64,000 nt of DNA from Armillaria gallica. Its lineage: Eukaryota > Basidiomycota > Agaricomycetes > Agaricales > Physalacriaceae. Below the pieces are notes generated by a model that had not been told where the DNA came from, did not search any database, and saw nothing but the letters and a program-made list of their open reading frames with translations. A program made the translations under genes and the position numbers. Within the stretch, counting starts at the first letter, position 1. The number at the start of each line of letters is the position of its first letter. This document shows positions 24,101-34,506 of this stretch, piece after piece. The stretch covers positions 4,092,001 through 4,156,000 of the forward strand of contig JBANDB010000001.1 in the NCBI GenBank assembly GCA_037576215.1, given 5' to 3'.

Positions 24101-26022
24101 GCACATAGCTGCCCTTGCACAGTTTGCGCTACTAGCGCCAGATGCCTTTGAGTCCAAAAGCGATGTAATAACGGAATTTTTGGTGAAGAAGCTTCTTATG
24201 GTACCCCAACTACCGGATCCAGTCAGTGGCCTTCACACATTGTCGAGCATTTAAACTCAATCCCTTATACAGGACGATGATACAGAGGAAGAATGGGTGG
24301 ATGATGATGCTATGCCTGATCTTCTTCGAGCCAAAATCCTTGCCTTGAAGGTTTTCAAGAACCGCAGTCTGGCATACGCCGACTCGGATAAAGGCCTGAT
24401 GGTGTCGGGGCCGCCGCTGAAGATCTTCAAACAGCTGGTTGAGATGAACGGTGCACTTTCTTCCGACGTTACAGAAGAGTGAGTCGATTTGTGAACCTTG
24501 CAATATGTCATGCTCATGCGTTTTTAGCCCCAAGTTTATGGCACGGCTGCGCCTACAGGCAGCTGTTTCGCTGCTACAATTGTCGACTGTCCAGAAATAC
24601 GAAGCGTCTGTTGCAACGGCCTTCACTCGACTGATATTAGTTATTCAGGTTTGTCTGCCAGTCAGATGTGTTATTATCATAATTGACCATAACGATTAGG
24701 ATTCATGCTACAACGTTCGACTCAACTTTTTGCGAAAGCTCATCATCTTGCTGTATGCACGGCGTATACCGATCACTTTCAATATCGTACCATTTTTGAC
24801 GGTTCACGATCCCGAAGAAGACATCAAATCAACTGTATGTTCAGTTCTACATACGATATAGCCACCACGCTAATGTTACATCAGGCCACGTCATACATAT
24901 CCTCCGCCATTCGAACATTGCCGGCCAGTTAGTCATTTCTTCTCAGGTATTTCTCGTCCTTGACTGTATTTGTAGATATACGGGTGCTCTATTTTGACGT
25001 CAACATCATTCGGTTGATGCATACGCTTGCGCATCATCCCGACTTTTCAATGGCCCTTGACGACTTGCAAGATATCGGCCAGTGCGTTAAATCGACGTTC
25101 CCCATTGTGTTTATCATTCATCATTTCTCAGATATCTCAAGTACTTCGCCGATCAAGTCATCCAAGCCGAAAATGTTTCTCTTATCTATCATTACGCTCT
25201 CAAGGGGAAAACAGTCAAAGATCTTGGGTCTGAAGAATACAGTCATGTAGGTTGCGAACATCGGTCCCGAGATTGATGCTGATCTTCTTTTCAGAATTTC
25301 TACGTAATATGTGAACTGGCGCAAGAGATCATCAAAGCTCGGGCGCAACATTATTCGTGGAGTATCCCAAGCTATCCCGGGAAAATCAAACTTCCGTCAG
25401 ATATCTTACGTCCACATGCGAGCCCCGAAGATGCCAACACAGTAAGTTGCAATCCTATTGATCTGTAAGAGTGCCCTTACATCCTTCTCACAGACAGCGA
25501 ACACTGTTTATTTACCCAAAGAAATGGCGAAATGGGCCGCCGACTTGTACAAGCCTGTCCCTTCAGCGGTTAGTTAGCTTCTAAGCTCCAGTGTTCGTCA
25601 TGTTCTTACAATTGTCCAGGAGAAAAAGGAGCGAAGAGCTTCTGCGAAACGTAAAGCTCCGACCGCGAATGGAAATGGACATGCGAGGTACGCTTTCATA
25701 TGTTGTATGATTGTGGTGTTCTTATTTGTCTTTTCCATAGGCGAACGAAGAAGAAGCGTCGATCTGATGATGAATCTGACGAGCCCGACGAGTCGGAAAG
25801 CTCGAGCGATGTTGAAATGGCCGATGCTACTGGCACAATAGAAGAATCAGAAGACGATGAAGACGACAATGAATCTGGGGAAGAGGTTCTAGGACGGGGT
25901 GCTCGAAGTCGTGCCAAGGTAAGCCTCGAGTACGGCTATCCGATATGACATTGACCATCCCTACACAGAGAAAAGCTGCACGGAGGGCGAAAGGTGCTAA
26001 GAAGCGCGCATCTGATGGTTGA
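21190..26022 (+). CDS. PDS5: Sister chromatid cohesion factor PDS5
   Basis: ATG at 21190 (MVAKTRHG) and TGA at 26020-26022. About twenty introns give a protein of about 1,200 residues, the normal PDS5 size. The N-terminal domain contains VKAYAACCLADILGLYAPEA and PYTVAELVDIFQFIFQQL, the well-conserved PDS5 core. HEAT-like helical repeats follow throughout, for example LLDPDEKVRAAVCKIYG and ARLRLQAAVSLLQLS. The C-terminus is a charged tail with RTKKKRRSDDESDEPDESES and a final basic cluster (RRAKGAKKRASDG), probably a nuclear and DNA-contact region. PDS5 binds the Scc1/Rad21 subunit of cohesin and controls its loading, release and acetylation. It shares its promoter region with NAA15. I saw no frame breaks in the exons I joined. 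Confidence 0.95.
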
Positions 26023-27481
26023 GAGCTAGTTCATGTATCTTTATTCTTCCATTTCCTTCTTCATTGTTGTATTTTTGTGCGTGCATTTTTGCCTACTTGA
26101 TCTGTTGGAGCTTTATTATTTCTTGTCCACTCGCACTCTTTGTACTGATTATAATAATGCTGACTGACGTATGACTGCTATGACTTGCTCTTTTGTAGAG
26201 CACAATACCCTCTTCCCGGCAGTGCGTTCGAAAACCTGCTTCTGTCATTCCTCCGGGTACTATTCACCTACTCATTCAAGGTCCTCTAGATAGAAGGACT
26301 ACTCTAATGTAGAGTGCGGATTCCTCTTCTTCTGAGTTTGCGTACTGATCCTTAGGTGACCTTCTGTAGACTCACCCTCCCGAGCCTCAACTCTCTTTGA
26401 CGATGTTATGTTGTGACATCAGCGTTGACATCATACATTAGTCGACCCTTACGATTTCGCCTAGTACGTAAGCGTCAGTCGAACCTGAGTATCGGAACGT
26501 AAGTATATTAATGCTTTCAAGCTTCGTGTAAGGCGAACATTGCCCTTGTAGTTCCAGATCCACGTCCAAGCATCACCACCCTCCTTGGTGAAGGGCAATC
26601 CAGTGAAGAAATTTTTCAGCTCAACGTAGCCAGCGAGGGGAAGAGCCTAATGAGTGTAATCACTGCGATATTGGTATTTCTTTTCCGTACGTGTCGTTTG
26701 CTTCTCCCTTCCTTGCTGACATGTTGAATGCTGTCTGTCCCCGCAAGCAATTCGAAGGATACATACGCCTGCAACCTCCCCGTTACTCCTCCACCTGAAA
26801 TGCCGCCGTGCCTGAATTACCTGATGTATACATTATTCCGAGAGGTTATACATGTAATACGGACCCTCGACCATTCTTGTTGGTCCAGACACACGGCCAC
26901 TTCACTGTCTGATAGCATGTTTGCGGTCTACTTGACATATCGGAAGGGCACTCGTTTTAGCTCATTCCATGGCGCTTGTAGATCATCATTCATGAAGGAG
27001 AACATCGCGTCGTCTGCGGAGTAGTTGGAGCTACCTCTGAACTTTTGGTCTCGGATTAGTCCTTCCTTCCCTGCAATAAAGGTATGCCTTCTCGCGGCTC
27101 CTTTCTCCAACCCTTTTACGAGCATTCAAGCAGCACTATTAGTTGGTATGCTCTCGGATTGGCTTGTTAGTTTTACGCAGCGCCACCGCGGGGAACCCTT
27201 CATGACGAAATGAAAGTTTCTTCCGGTGATATTGGACCTGTGATCGCGGTGGCAGGACTTCTGAGTCTTTTTGACATAGGCAGAACACGGGGTCCTTGTC
27301 GGCTATAGGACGAGACTCAATGGTATTACGATGCAAGTGCGTACACGAGTGCACTACAAACTTCATATGATCTCCATCGTATTGTATATTGCATACCAGC
27401 TGACCATGCAAGCTGTCGTGGTGCCAAGTGTCTTTTTGAGAGATGCTTCACCATTTGGAGTCGATGAGCGATTACTTTCTG
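26023..27481. other. Intergenic about 1.4 kb at the left edge of the accessory region
   Basis: No supported gene. Its last part (from about 27245) is the upstream end of the duplicated unit and resembles 30795-30985, including a shared word AGCTGACCATGCAAGCTGTC. Confidence 0.55.
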
Positions 27482-27488
27482 TATAAAA
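27482..27488 (+). promoter_or_regulatory. TATA box of decarboxylase copy A
   Basis: TATAAAA within CTGTATAAAAAGGGGACC lies 149 bases before the ATG. The identical motif stands 152 bases before the ATG of copy B at 31405, so the core promoter was duplicated and kept. Confidence 0.75.
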
Positions 27489-27630
27489 AGGGGACCATAT
27501 TCTCTACATCGACACTCAGAACTACTCTGATATCATCTACTACATCTCGAGAACAAATATATTCTGTACGCCGTTCTTACCTCGCGCTTCGAGCAAGCTT
27601 ACTGACGTCGTCTTATCTACTGACAGGACA

Positions 27631-28998
27631 ATGTCGTGGCAGCCAAGGAAGACAACTCTGACACGCTACGGTGGATGGCTCCCAGCCAATCCAGCCGTTC
27701 ACAAGAGCTTCATCCATCATCTCGCTCAGCGCAGCGCGACTGCTCACAGGTCCAGGGCCACCCATACCGAACCAGTCGCGAAGTTCCAAGCTGCTATCAA
27801 TGCCGATCCTGAGATGGTCAGCTTGTGGAATCAAATTTTCCTGCAGGCCTCTCCAGAGAACAATGTGCGTTTCAATCCTTGCTACTTGCCGCCTCCTCAC
27901 AGTACTCATTTCTATACTCAGATCACAAGCTTTGACCAGTTACTCTACCACATGGATATAATTGTTGTCGCACCGCCGAAGTTCCACGTCGCCAAGGACG
28001 ACGAAGGCAACGTCATTGGGGAACCTATCGGTGTCCCGATGTATCTCATCTTCGACCTCCTTAGTAACACCGGTGCAGCCTACGATCTCTTTCGCAAGCC
28101 GGCATTCAATACTGCCATGAAGGACTTGTTGGACGCCTGGGGCCTGTACCTCACAAGCTCCGACTCCAACAAGACACTCACCGATGAAGAGGAGGGTTGG
28201 TTCAGCCCTGTCGCTATCGAGAGTCTCGAGGCCAATGGTCGCGGAAAATTCAACGCGACCTACGTGTGTCCTGACCCTGAGGCAGTCAACCGTGGCTTCA
28301 CCTCTTGGGATCATTTCTTCACCCGCGAGATTCAACCTGGAGTTCGCCCCGTCGACTTCCCCGAGAACAAGACTCTCATCCACAGTGCCTGCGAGTCCAC
28401 CGTGTATCGCATCCAGACCGAGGTCAAAGATCACGACCAGTTCTGGCTCAAGGGTCAGGCTTACTCCGTCTACGACATGCTCTACCGCGACAATATCGCC
28501 CAGTCCTTCGTCGGTGGTACCGTCTACCAAGCATTCCTCAGCCCGCAGGACTACCACCGCTGGCGTAGCCCCATCGACGGTACCATCACCCGTGCAGAGA
28601 TCGTTCCGGGAACCTACTATGCCGTCCTCCCCGACGCTGGAGCTGAGGTCGGTGATCCCGATCTCAAGCCCGGCGACCCCCACGGCGCCCTCATTCGTTC
28701 CCAGGCATGGCTCACTCTCTCCTCCACTCGTACTATCATCTACATCCAATCTGACAACCCAGACATTGGACTTGTCGCCTTCATTGCCGTTGGAATGGCC
28801 GAGGTGTCAACTTGCACGATTTCCGTTCAGAAGGGACAGAAGGTCTCCACTGGTGACGAGCTCGGGATGTTCCACTTTGGTGGCTCATCCCATGCGCTCA
28901 TCTTTGGTCCCCAGGCCAAGGTCACTTTTGCGGATCACGTCAAAGTTGACCAGCACCTCAAGGTCAACTCGATCATAGTCCAGGTCAGCAAGGCGTAA
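27631..28998 (+). CDS. PSD-type decarboxylase copy A (fungal aromatic amino acid / phosphatidylserine decarboxylase family)
   Basis: ATG at 27631, TAA at 28996-28998, one intron at 27865-27921 (57 bases), giving about 436 residues, close to the roughly 440 of fungal tryptophan decarboxylase PsiD. The N-terminal half (about residues 15-160) matches the fungal PSDC domain (EPVAKFQAAINADP, GVPMYLIFDLLSNTGAAYDLF). The C-terminal half is a phosphatidylserine decarboxylase domain with SWDHFFTREI, YHRWRSPIDGT (catalytic His) and the self-cleavage site HFGGSS at about residues 397-402. There the Ser becomes the pyruvoyl group of the small subunit. There is no membrane segment or organelle signal, unlike lipid-metabolising PSD, which favours a soluble amino-acid decarboxylase. 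The substrate is not known. None of the other psilocybin-pathway genes (P450, kinase, methyltransferase) is nearby. Confidence 0.88.
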   Translation: MSWQPRKTTLTRYGGWLPANPAVHKSFIHHLAQRSATAHRSRATHTEPVAKFQAAINADPEMVSLWNQIFLQASPENNVRFNPCYLPPPHSTHFYTQITSFDQLLYHMDIIVVAPPKFHVAKDDEGNVIGEPIGVPMYLIFDLLSNTGAAYDLFRKPAFNTAMKDLLDAWGLYLTSSDSNKTLTDEEEGWFSPVAIESLEANGRGKFNATYVCPDPEAVNRGFTSWDHFFTREIQPGVRPVDFPENKTLIHSACESTVYRIQTEVKDHDQFWLKGQAYSVYDMLYRDNIAQSFVGGTVYQAFLSPQDYHRWRSPIDGTITRAEIVPGTYYAVLPDAGAEVGDPDLKPGDPHGALIRSQAWLTLSSTRTIIYIQSDNPDIGLVAFIAVGMAEVSTCTISVQKGQKVSTGDELGMFHFGGSSHALIFGPQAKVTFADHVKVDQHLKVNSIIVQVSKA

Positions 28999-29461
28999 GG
29001 AGACGAAGTGGTTAAATACCTGTAATGGTTGTACATCAATTTCCCATGTAACCAGCTTGAATGTGCTTGTTAGTATCACTGTTCGCCAATGTACGACGAC
29101 CCAATGGCATCGTGTTTCTTCGGTTCATGAGACGCCATGCCTGTGAAACTGGTGATTGCAGTATGACTGCGACGACTTAATTCGAGGTAACTATGAATGA
29201 TATGGGCCAAATACATTCGCGGAGGTGTTTCGATGCCTGGTGCCCCAGCTTGTTGGGCGATGGGTCTGTGGCGTTGGTGTATAGGACAAGATAGCCTCTG
29301 AGATGGATTTCGATATCGAAATTTTGTGTCTAGAAATCCGATAATGCACACGAGCCCTAGCATGAACACATAGTATAAACAACCGGAAATGTCGCCATGA
29401 AGAGTGGGCACAGCTAATCTTCGCTGATGAAGACAGACTGAACTAAGAATGATGCGGAATC
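28999..29461. other. Convergent spacer in unit A
   Basis: No gene. It aligns with 32943-33412 in unit B (shared words such as CCATGTGACCAGCTTGA-like and GGTGCCCC near a GTTGGGCGA), so it is duplicated non-coding DNA holding two 3' ends. Confidence 0.6.
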
Positions 29462-30385
29462 TTAGTACCAGATTGGTTCGTCGTTGTGATCTCCGGAAAC
29501 AAGGAGCGTCTGACGATGTTCAGACAGGTCGGCTACCGAATGGCGGGTAAGATACTGACGGAAGGTTGCTAAACGCTTATGCGCACCTTCGAGCATAGGT
29601 TCAATGGAGTTACTAGGTAACAACGAAGGCACAATGCGACTGGTGCGGCACAAGTGAAGGGACGCCTTTGATTCTCATGCATGAGTGACCGGAAACTAGG
29701 ATGAGCGTGATATTATGGCCTTTTCCCTGAGAGAAGTGGTAAAAATGACATCAACCTCCCGATCACTGATATCAACCCCTGTATCGTCGAAAGTTTCGTG
29801 GTCCATCGTCCATGGCGCTTTGATAGGCATGATTGGCACGGTGATAGCGAAGTCCAGAGGCATCGCGCTACGATAATATTCCTCGGTATCGTAGGACGCG
29901 CTGATTCCGGCAAAGTTCCATATCATCGTCTAATAGACGATGGCATTGTCCCCATTCACGATACGAGGACTGTCGATGAGGCTCTAAAGTATCCCGATAA
30001 TGGTGGCGTGAGAAGGACTAGTGGAGTTGTCCATGTTCTTCTCCCCTGAGGGACCCAAAAGACGTTGAATGTGATCTCTGGGAGCACAGAGGTCTTCGAT
30101 GAGAATAGAGATATTTTTCTATTAGTTTTGTGTCCGATACGCAGCAATACAAGATGATGTGGATGATCGTTGATGCCAATAATGACCGTCGAAAAATCGG
30201 AGCTGTCTCGTGCCTAGCCTTTGTGATCAGTCCCAAGCGTCTAAGCAGGGATTGAAACTTGATACCTCTTACCTTGTAGTTTGCTTACATTGGCCGATTA
30301 AGCATTCGCCAATTTCGTCTAGGATCTCCTCGCAAATCGCTTGAAGATTAGGATCTCTAGAGTCATTGGCTTGTTTGTCGTGCAT
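29462..30385 (-). pseudogene. Caspase-like (peptidase C14) pseudogene, copy 1
   Basis: Colinear with copy 2 in unit B but heavily damaged. Exon 1 (30385 down to about 30277, MHDKQANDSRD) and its intron survive. The next part matches copy 2 only across several frame changes, with a stop inside the strand before the His site. The catalytic His position reads FAGISA instead of FAGHGA and the Cys site reads ILVSG instead of DCC. About 150 bases are missing between RHSVAD and the terminal GDHNDEPIWY, removing most of the small-subunit-like region. This deletion is too large to be a base-calling error, so the locus is a real pseudogene. Stop at 29462-29464. Confidence 0.88.
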
Positions 30386-31404
30386 GGTCAAGTTTTGAAC
30401 TTGAACTTGTTCGCAGCGACTATTGATCGATCGATCGGTCCCTGCCACGAAGGACAGCGAAGGATGATAGTTATGGCAAGCTTTTTCTCAGTATCTTGGC
30501 CGCACTTCGTTAGTTCAAGGTGCGGTACTATATGTTTCAGTATATAGGCTGGACTGTAGCCCAGTGAACCTGGGAAAGTAGATATGCTGACATGGCAGCT
30601 AATAAATTCCTCAATGTGCCTAAGCGGGTGAAAGTAGCTGAGGACTCGCTACTGAGGAGCTAGGTCTTCGGAAGTCGATTGGAAGGGGCAACATAATAAG
30701 CGCGAAGCTATAGGTAAATAGGGAACAACAACGCATAAGCTGTCTTGTGCAGTCTTGTGACCGTCAACAATGACGCAACACTTTGCTTCCGGTGAACTTA
30801 GACGTCCGGACAGGACTTCTTCTCTTTCGACGTAGGCGGAACATAGGAACTTTTGTCATCTATAGAACAAGACTCAATGGTATCGCAACTCAAGCGTGTA
30901 TACCGGTGCAGTCCAGACTTCATGTGATCTTCACGGTAATGTATGTTGCACAACAGCTGACCATGCAAGCTGTCGTAGTACTAAGCATCTTCTAGATAGC
31001 AAGTCAATCCGACCAGGAGCCTGCCTAATCAGATTTATGAAAGGAAACGCTACTTCTGAGCCCAAATTTTTCTAAATTCTCACTGTGGACTAACTGGAAC
31101 TTGGAAGAAATTCCAACCATTTGTCGAATATATTGACGGGATAGGCGTTTAGGAAAAGTTCTTATCTTGACATTTGCACAAGAACTGTTGTACTACAAGC
31201 GAATGCTCATGACAGAACCCACCAAGCATTTTTTTTACTAATTATAGATGCATCTTCCTGATATCCGGTGCATTCACCCTGTATTACCTGGAGTTCAATT
31301 GACGGCGATTCCATTTCCCGGATTCAAACGTTCGCCAACCAACCCACCATTGAAATCGCGTCCACATGACAAATTCCGTTTCTTGGATGGTCGCCTACTC
31401 TCTG
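30386..31404. other. Spacer between units A and B with extra DNA before copy B
   Basis: About 30795-30985 repeats the upstream part of unit A. The following 365 or so bases (about 30990-31370) have no counterpart in unit A, where the similar sequence runs within 65 bases into the TATA box. This is either an insertion in B or a deletion in A. I see no terminal inverted repeats or coding signal in it. Confidence 0.6.
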
Positions 31405-31411
31405 TATAAAA
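31405..31411 (+). promoter_or_regulatory. TATA box of decarboxylase copy B
   Basis: TATAAAA followed by AGGGGACC, 152 bases before the ATG at 31557. It is the same motif and spacing as in copy A, embedded in a conserved leader of about 140 bases. Confidence 0.75.
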
Positions 31412-31556
31412 AGGGGACCGTACGCTCTGCATCGACACTCACAACTACTCTGGTATCACCTACTACTACATCTCGAGAACAAATACATTTTGTACGCTGT
31501 TCTCGAACTGTGCTTCGAGCACACTCACTGACGTCTTCTTGTCCACTGACAGAACA

Positions 31557-32942
31557 ATGTCGCAGCCTCAGAAGACCGCTCTGACTCGCTACGGTGGATG
31601 GCACCCATCCAATCGTGCGATTTACGAGAGCTTCATCCAGGATCTCGTTGAGCGCAGCGCGCCTCTTTCCAGAGCCAGGGCCGCCCATACCGAACCGGTC
31701 GCAAAGTTCCAAGCTGCTATCAATGCCGATCCTGAGATGGTCGACTTGTGGAATCAAATTTTTGTGCAAGCCTCTCCAGAGAACAAGGTACGTTTCAATC
31801 CCTGTTACTTGCCACTTTCTTACATTACTCATTTCTGTACTCAGGTCACAGACTTTGACCAGTTGCTCTACTGGATGGATATAATTGTCGTCGCGCCGCC
31901 GAGGTTCTACATAGCCAAGGACGACGAAGGCAACGTCATTGGGGAACCTATCGGTGTCCCGATGTATCTCGTCTTCGACCTCCTTAGCAACACCGGTGCA
32001 GCCTACGATCTCTTTCGCAGGCAGGCATTCAATACTGCCCTGAAGGACTTGTTGGATGCCTGGGGCGCATACCTTAGTGACCCGAACGCCGACTCCAACA
32101 AGACGCTCACTGATGAAGATGAGGGTTGGTTCAGCTCTGTCGCCATAGCGAGCCTCGAGGACAAGGGTCGCGGCGAATTCAACGCGACTTACGTGTGTCC
32201 TGACCCTGATGCAGTCAACCGTGGCTTCACCACTTGGGACCATTTCTTTACCCGCGAGGTTCAACCCGATGCTCGCCCCGTGATAGGCCCCAAAATCGTC
32301 CCCGTAGCCAATACTCTCATCTACAGCGCCTGCGAGTCCACCGTGTATCGCATCGTGAACAACGTCAAAGCTCACGACCAGTTCTGGCTCAAGGGCCAGC
32401 CTTACTCCGTCTACGACATGCTCTACCGTGACGAAGCCACCGCCCAGTCCTTCGTTGGTGGTACCGTCTACCAAGCATTCCTCAGCCCGCAGGACTATCA
32501 CCGCTGGCGTAGCCCCGTCTACGGTACCATCACCCGTGCAGATGTCGTTCCGGGAACATACTATGCCGTCCTCCCCGACGCTGGAGCTGAGGACAATGAT
32601 CCCGACCTCAAGCCCGGCGACCCCCACGGCGCCATGATTCGCTCTCAGGCATGGCTCACCCACTCCTCCACTCGTGCTATCATCTACATCCAGGCTGACA
32701 ACCCAGTTATTGGACTTGTCGCCTTCATCGGTGTCGGAATGGCTGAAGTGTCAACTTGCACGGTTTCTGTTCAGGTCGGACAGAAGGTCTCGCCTGGTGA
32801 TGAGCTCGGGATGTTCCACTTTGGTGGCTCGTCCCATGCGCTCATCTTTGGTCCCCAGGCCAAGGTCAATTTCGCGGATACCGTCGTAGTTGACCAGCAC
32901 ATCAAGGTCAACTCGATCATAGCCCAGGTCAGCGCGGCGTAA
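31557..32942 (+). CDS. PSD-type decarboxylase copy B
   Basis: ATG at 31557, TAA at 32940-32942, intron 31788-31844 (57 bases), about 442 residues. Domain order and motifs match copy A: PSDC domain, GVPMYLVFDLLSNTGAAYD, TTWDHFFTREV, YHRWRSPVYGT and the self-processing HFGGSS. Most residues are identical. Differences cluster in small insertions (SDPNADSN; a longer loop around VIGPKIVPVANT; RDEATAQ against RDNIAQ) and scattered substitutions, so the duplication is not brand new. The catalytic His and the Ser that yields the pyruvoyl cofactor are kept, so both copies should be active. They probably share a substrate or differ mildly through the variable loops. The upstream region differs by about 365 bases, so regulation may have diverged. 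Confidence 0.88.
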   Translation: MSQPQKTALTRYGGWHPSNRAIYESFIQDLVERSAPLSRARAAHTEPVAKFQAAINADPEMVDLWNQIFVQASPENKVRFNPCYLPLSYITHFCTQVTDFDQLLYWMDIIVVAPPRFYIAKDDEGNVIGEPIGVPMYLVFDLLSNTGAAYDLFRRQAFNTALKDLLDAWGAYLSDPNADSNKTLTDEDEGWFSSVAIASLEDKGRGEFNATYVCPDPDAVNRGFTTWDHFFTREVQPDARPVIGPKIVPVANTLIYSACESTVYRIVNNVKAHDQFWLKGQPYSVYDMLYRDEATAQSFVGGTVYQAFLSPQDYHRWRSPVYGTITRADVVPGTYYAVLPDAGAEDNDPDLKPGDPHGAMIRSQAWLTHSSTRAIIYIQADNPVIGLVAFIGVGMAEVSTCTVSVQVGQKVSPGDELGMFHFGGSSHALIFGPQAKVNFADTVVVDQHIKVNSIIAQVSAA

Positions 32943-33412
32943 GGAAATTAGTAAGTGGTTAAATACCTATAATGGCTGTACGTCAAATTTCCATGTGACC
33001 AGCTTGATTGTACTAGTATCACTGTTTGTCAATGTACGACGACGCAATGCCATCGTAGTTCTTCGTTTCATGAGACGGCTCGCCTGTGAGGCCGGTCATT
33101 GCAGTATGACCGCGACGACTTGATTCGAGGTAACTATGAACAACATGGGCGAAATACATTTGCGGGGGTGTTTCGATGTCTGGTGCCCCGGCTTGTTGGG
33201 CGAGGAGCCTGTGGCGATTGTGTATGGGATAAGATAGGCTAAGAGATAGATTTTGACACAATCTGATACATGATGCACCCTGGCGCTAGTGTAGAGACAT
33301 ATAATATGATACAACTGGATAAAAATACCAACAAGAGTAGGGATCGCCAATTTTGATGACGAAGATAGACTGTGAACTAAGTATGACGCACTAGAAACTT
33401 GACAGTCGACAC
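32943..33412. other. Convergent spacer in unit B
   Basis: Non-coding; duplicate of 28999-29461. Confidence 0.6.
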
Positions 33413-34506
33413 TCATTCTTGGCACCATATCGGCTCGTCTTTGTGATCCCCAAAAACAAGGGGTGTCTGACGAAAAAATTGAGGCAGGCCACTGATGAGA
33501 TCAACGTAAGTAGATCCCTTCTTCAGTTGACCTGACCTCAAAGCATCCACGAGTGACTTTGTGAAAACGCCATGAATTTCCGTGTCGTCCTCTTCTTCCC
33601 GTGCAAACTCATGCTCCAGACACGCAGCTAAAACTACATGAGAACTCGGGTCAGGCTGCCAGTCATACGCAGCTACCGAACGACGGCCAAGATATTGAGG
33701 GTAGGCCGCTAAACGCTGATGCGCACCTTCGAGCATAGGCTTAATCGAATTGGGTGACAGCGAGAGCACATTGCGGGTTGAGCGGCGTGTTCCGAGCGGG
33801 GGGACGCATTTGATTCTCATGCACGCGTAACCGCAATCCAGGATGAGCGTGATCTTGTAGCCTTTTTCCTGAGAGATTTGGGTGAAAATGGCATCAATTT
33901 CTCGGTCGCTGATGTCAAGGATTTTGGCTCCTGTATCGTCGAAAGTTTCGCGGTCTATCGGACATAGCGCCTTAATAGGCATGATCGGTTCAGTGATAGG
34001 TATGTCCAGAGGCACCGTCCTACGAAAATACTCCTCGGCATCGTAGGACGCACCGAGTCCGGCAAAGTAGACGATAATATTGTCCCCATTCACGATATCA
34101 GGATTGTCAATGAGGCTGTAAAGTGTCCTGATAATGTTGGCGTGAGTAGGAATAGTAGAGTTGTCGGCGGTCTTCTCCCCCAAGGGACCCAGAAGGCGCT
34201 GGATGTGATCTCTCGGAACACCGAGTTCTTCGATGAGATATTTCTCCACTAGTTCTGCGTCTGATACGCAACCATATATATGATGATGTGGATAATTGTC
34301 GATGCCAACAATGACCGCCCAGAATTGAGAGCCATCTCGTTCCTAGCCTTTGTTATCAGTCTTAGCTATCTAACCAGAGATTTCACGCCACTTACCTTAG
34401 GTTTTGCTTGCATTGGCCAATTAAGAATCTGCCAACCTTCATCTGAAGCTTCCTTAATCATCTGAGGATTATGATCCCTAGGGGCATCCACTTGTTGGCC
34501 GTCCAT
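33413..34506 (-). CDS. Caspase-like (C14) protein, catalytic residues lost, copy 2
   Basis: Two exons (34506-34396 and 34342-33413) give an intact protein of 346 residues. A short N-terminal extension is followed by a caspase p20-like core: FWAVIVGIDNYP (first strand), CVSDAELVEKYLIEELGV (helix), DNIIVYFAGLGASYD and KITLILDCGYACMR. In active family members these last two read FAGHGA and DCCxS. Here the His is Leu and the Cys is Gly, so no protease activity is expected. The C-terminal p10-like part (PDPSSHVVLAACLEHEFARE, GVFTKSLVDAL, GDHKDEPIW) is complete. The open frame is clean over both exons, so it may be kept as a pseudoprotease, for example a regulator of an active relative such as the locus at 46905-48192. 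It converges on decarboxylase copy B. Confidence 0.85.

Larger units (their letters stand above)
27245..30545. repeat. Tandem segmental duplication, unit A
   Basis: This unit contains a decarboxylase gene (plus strand) and a convergent caspase-like gene (minus strand). Unit B (about 30795-34630) repeats the same order: upstream non-coding DNA, TATA box, 57-base intron, the 3' spacer between the two genes and the caspase-like gene with its first exon. Borders are estimated by eye from where similarity fades. Confidence 0.85.

Noticed and set aside
31395..32663. 422-codon open frame antisense to decarboxylase copy B (and 269 codons antisense to copy A)
   Set aside because: It mirrors the codon positions of the real gene, whose C-rich third positions remove antisense stops. 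Its residue pattern has no family features, and the plus-strand gene has clear domains and an intron.
27631..32942. A psilocybin-type biosynthetic cluster
   Set aside because: The decarboxylases resemble PsiD, but no matching P450, kinase, methyltransferase or transporter lies nearby. The PSD-type family is widespread in mushrooms.
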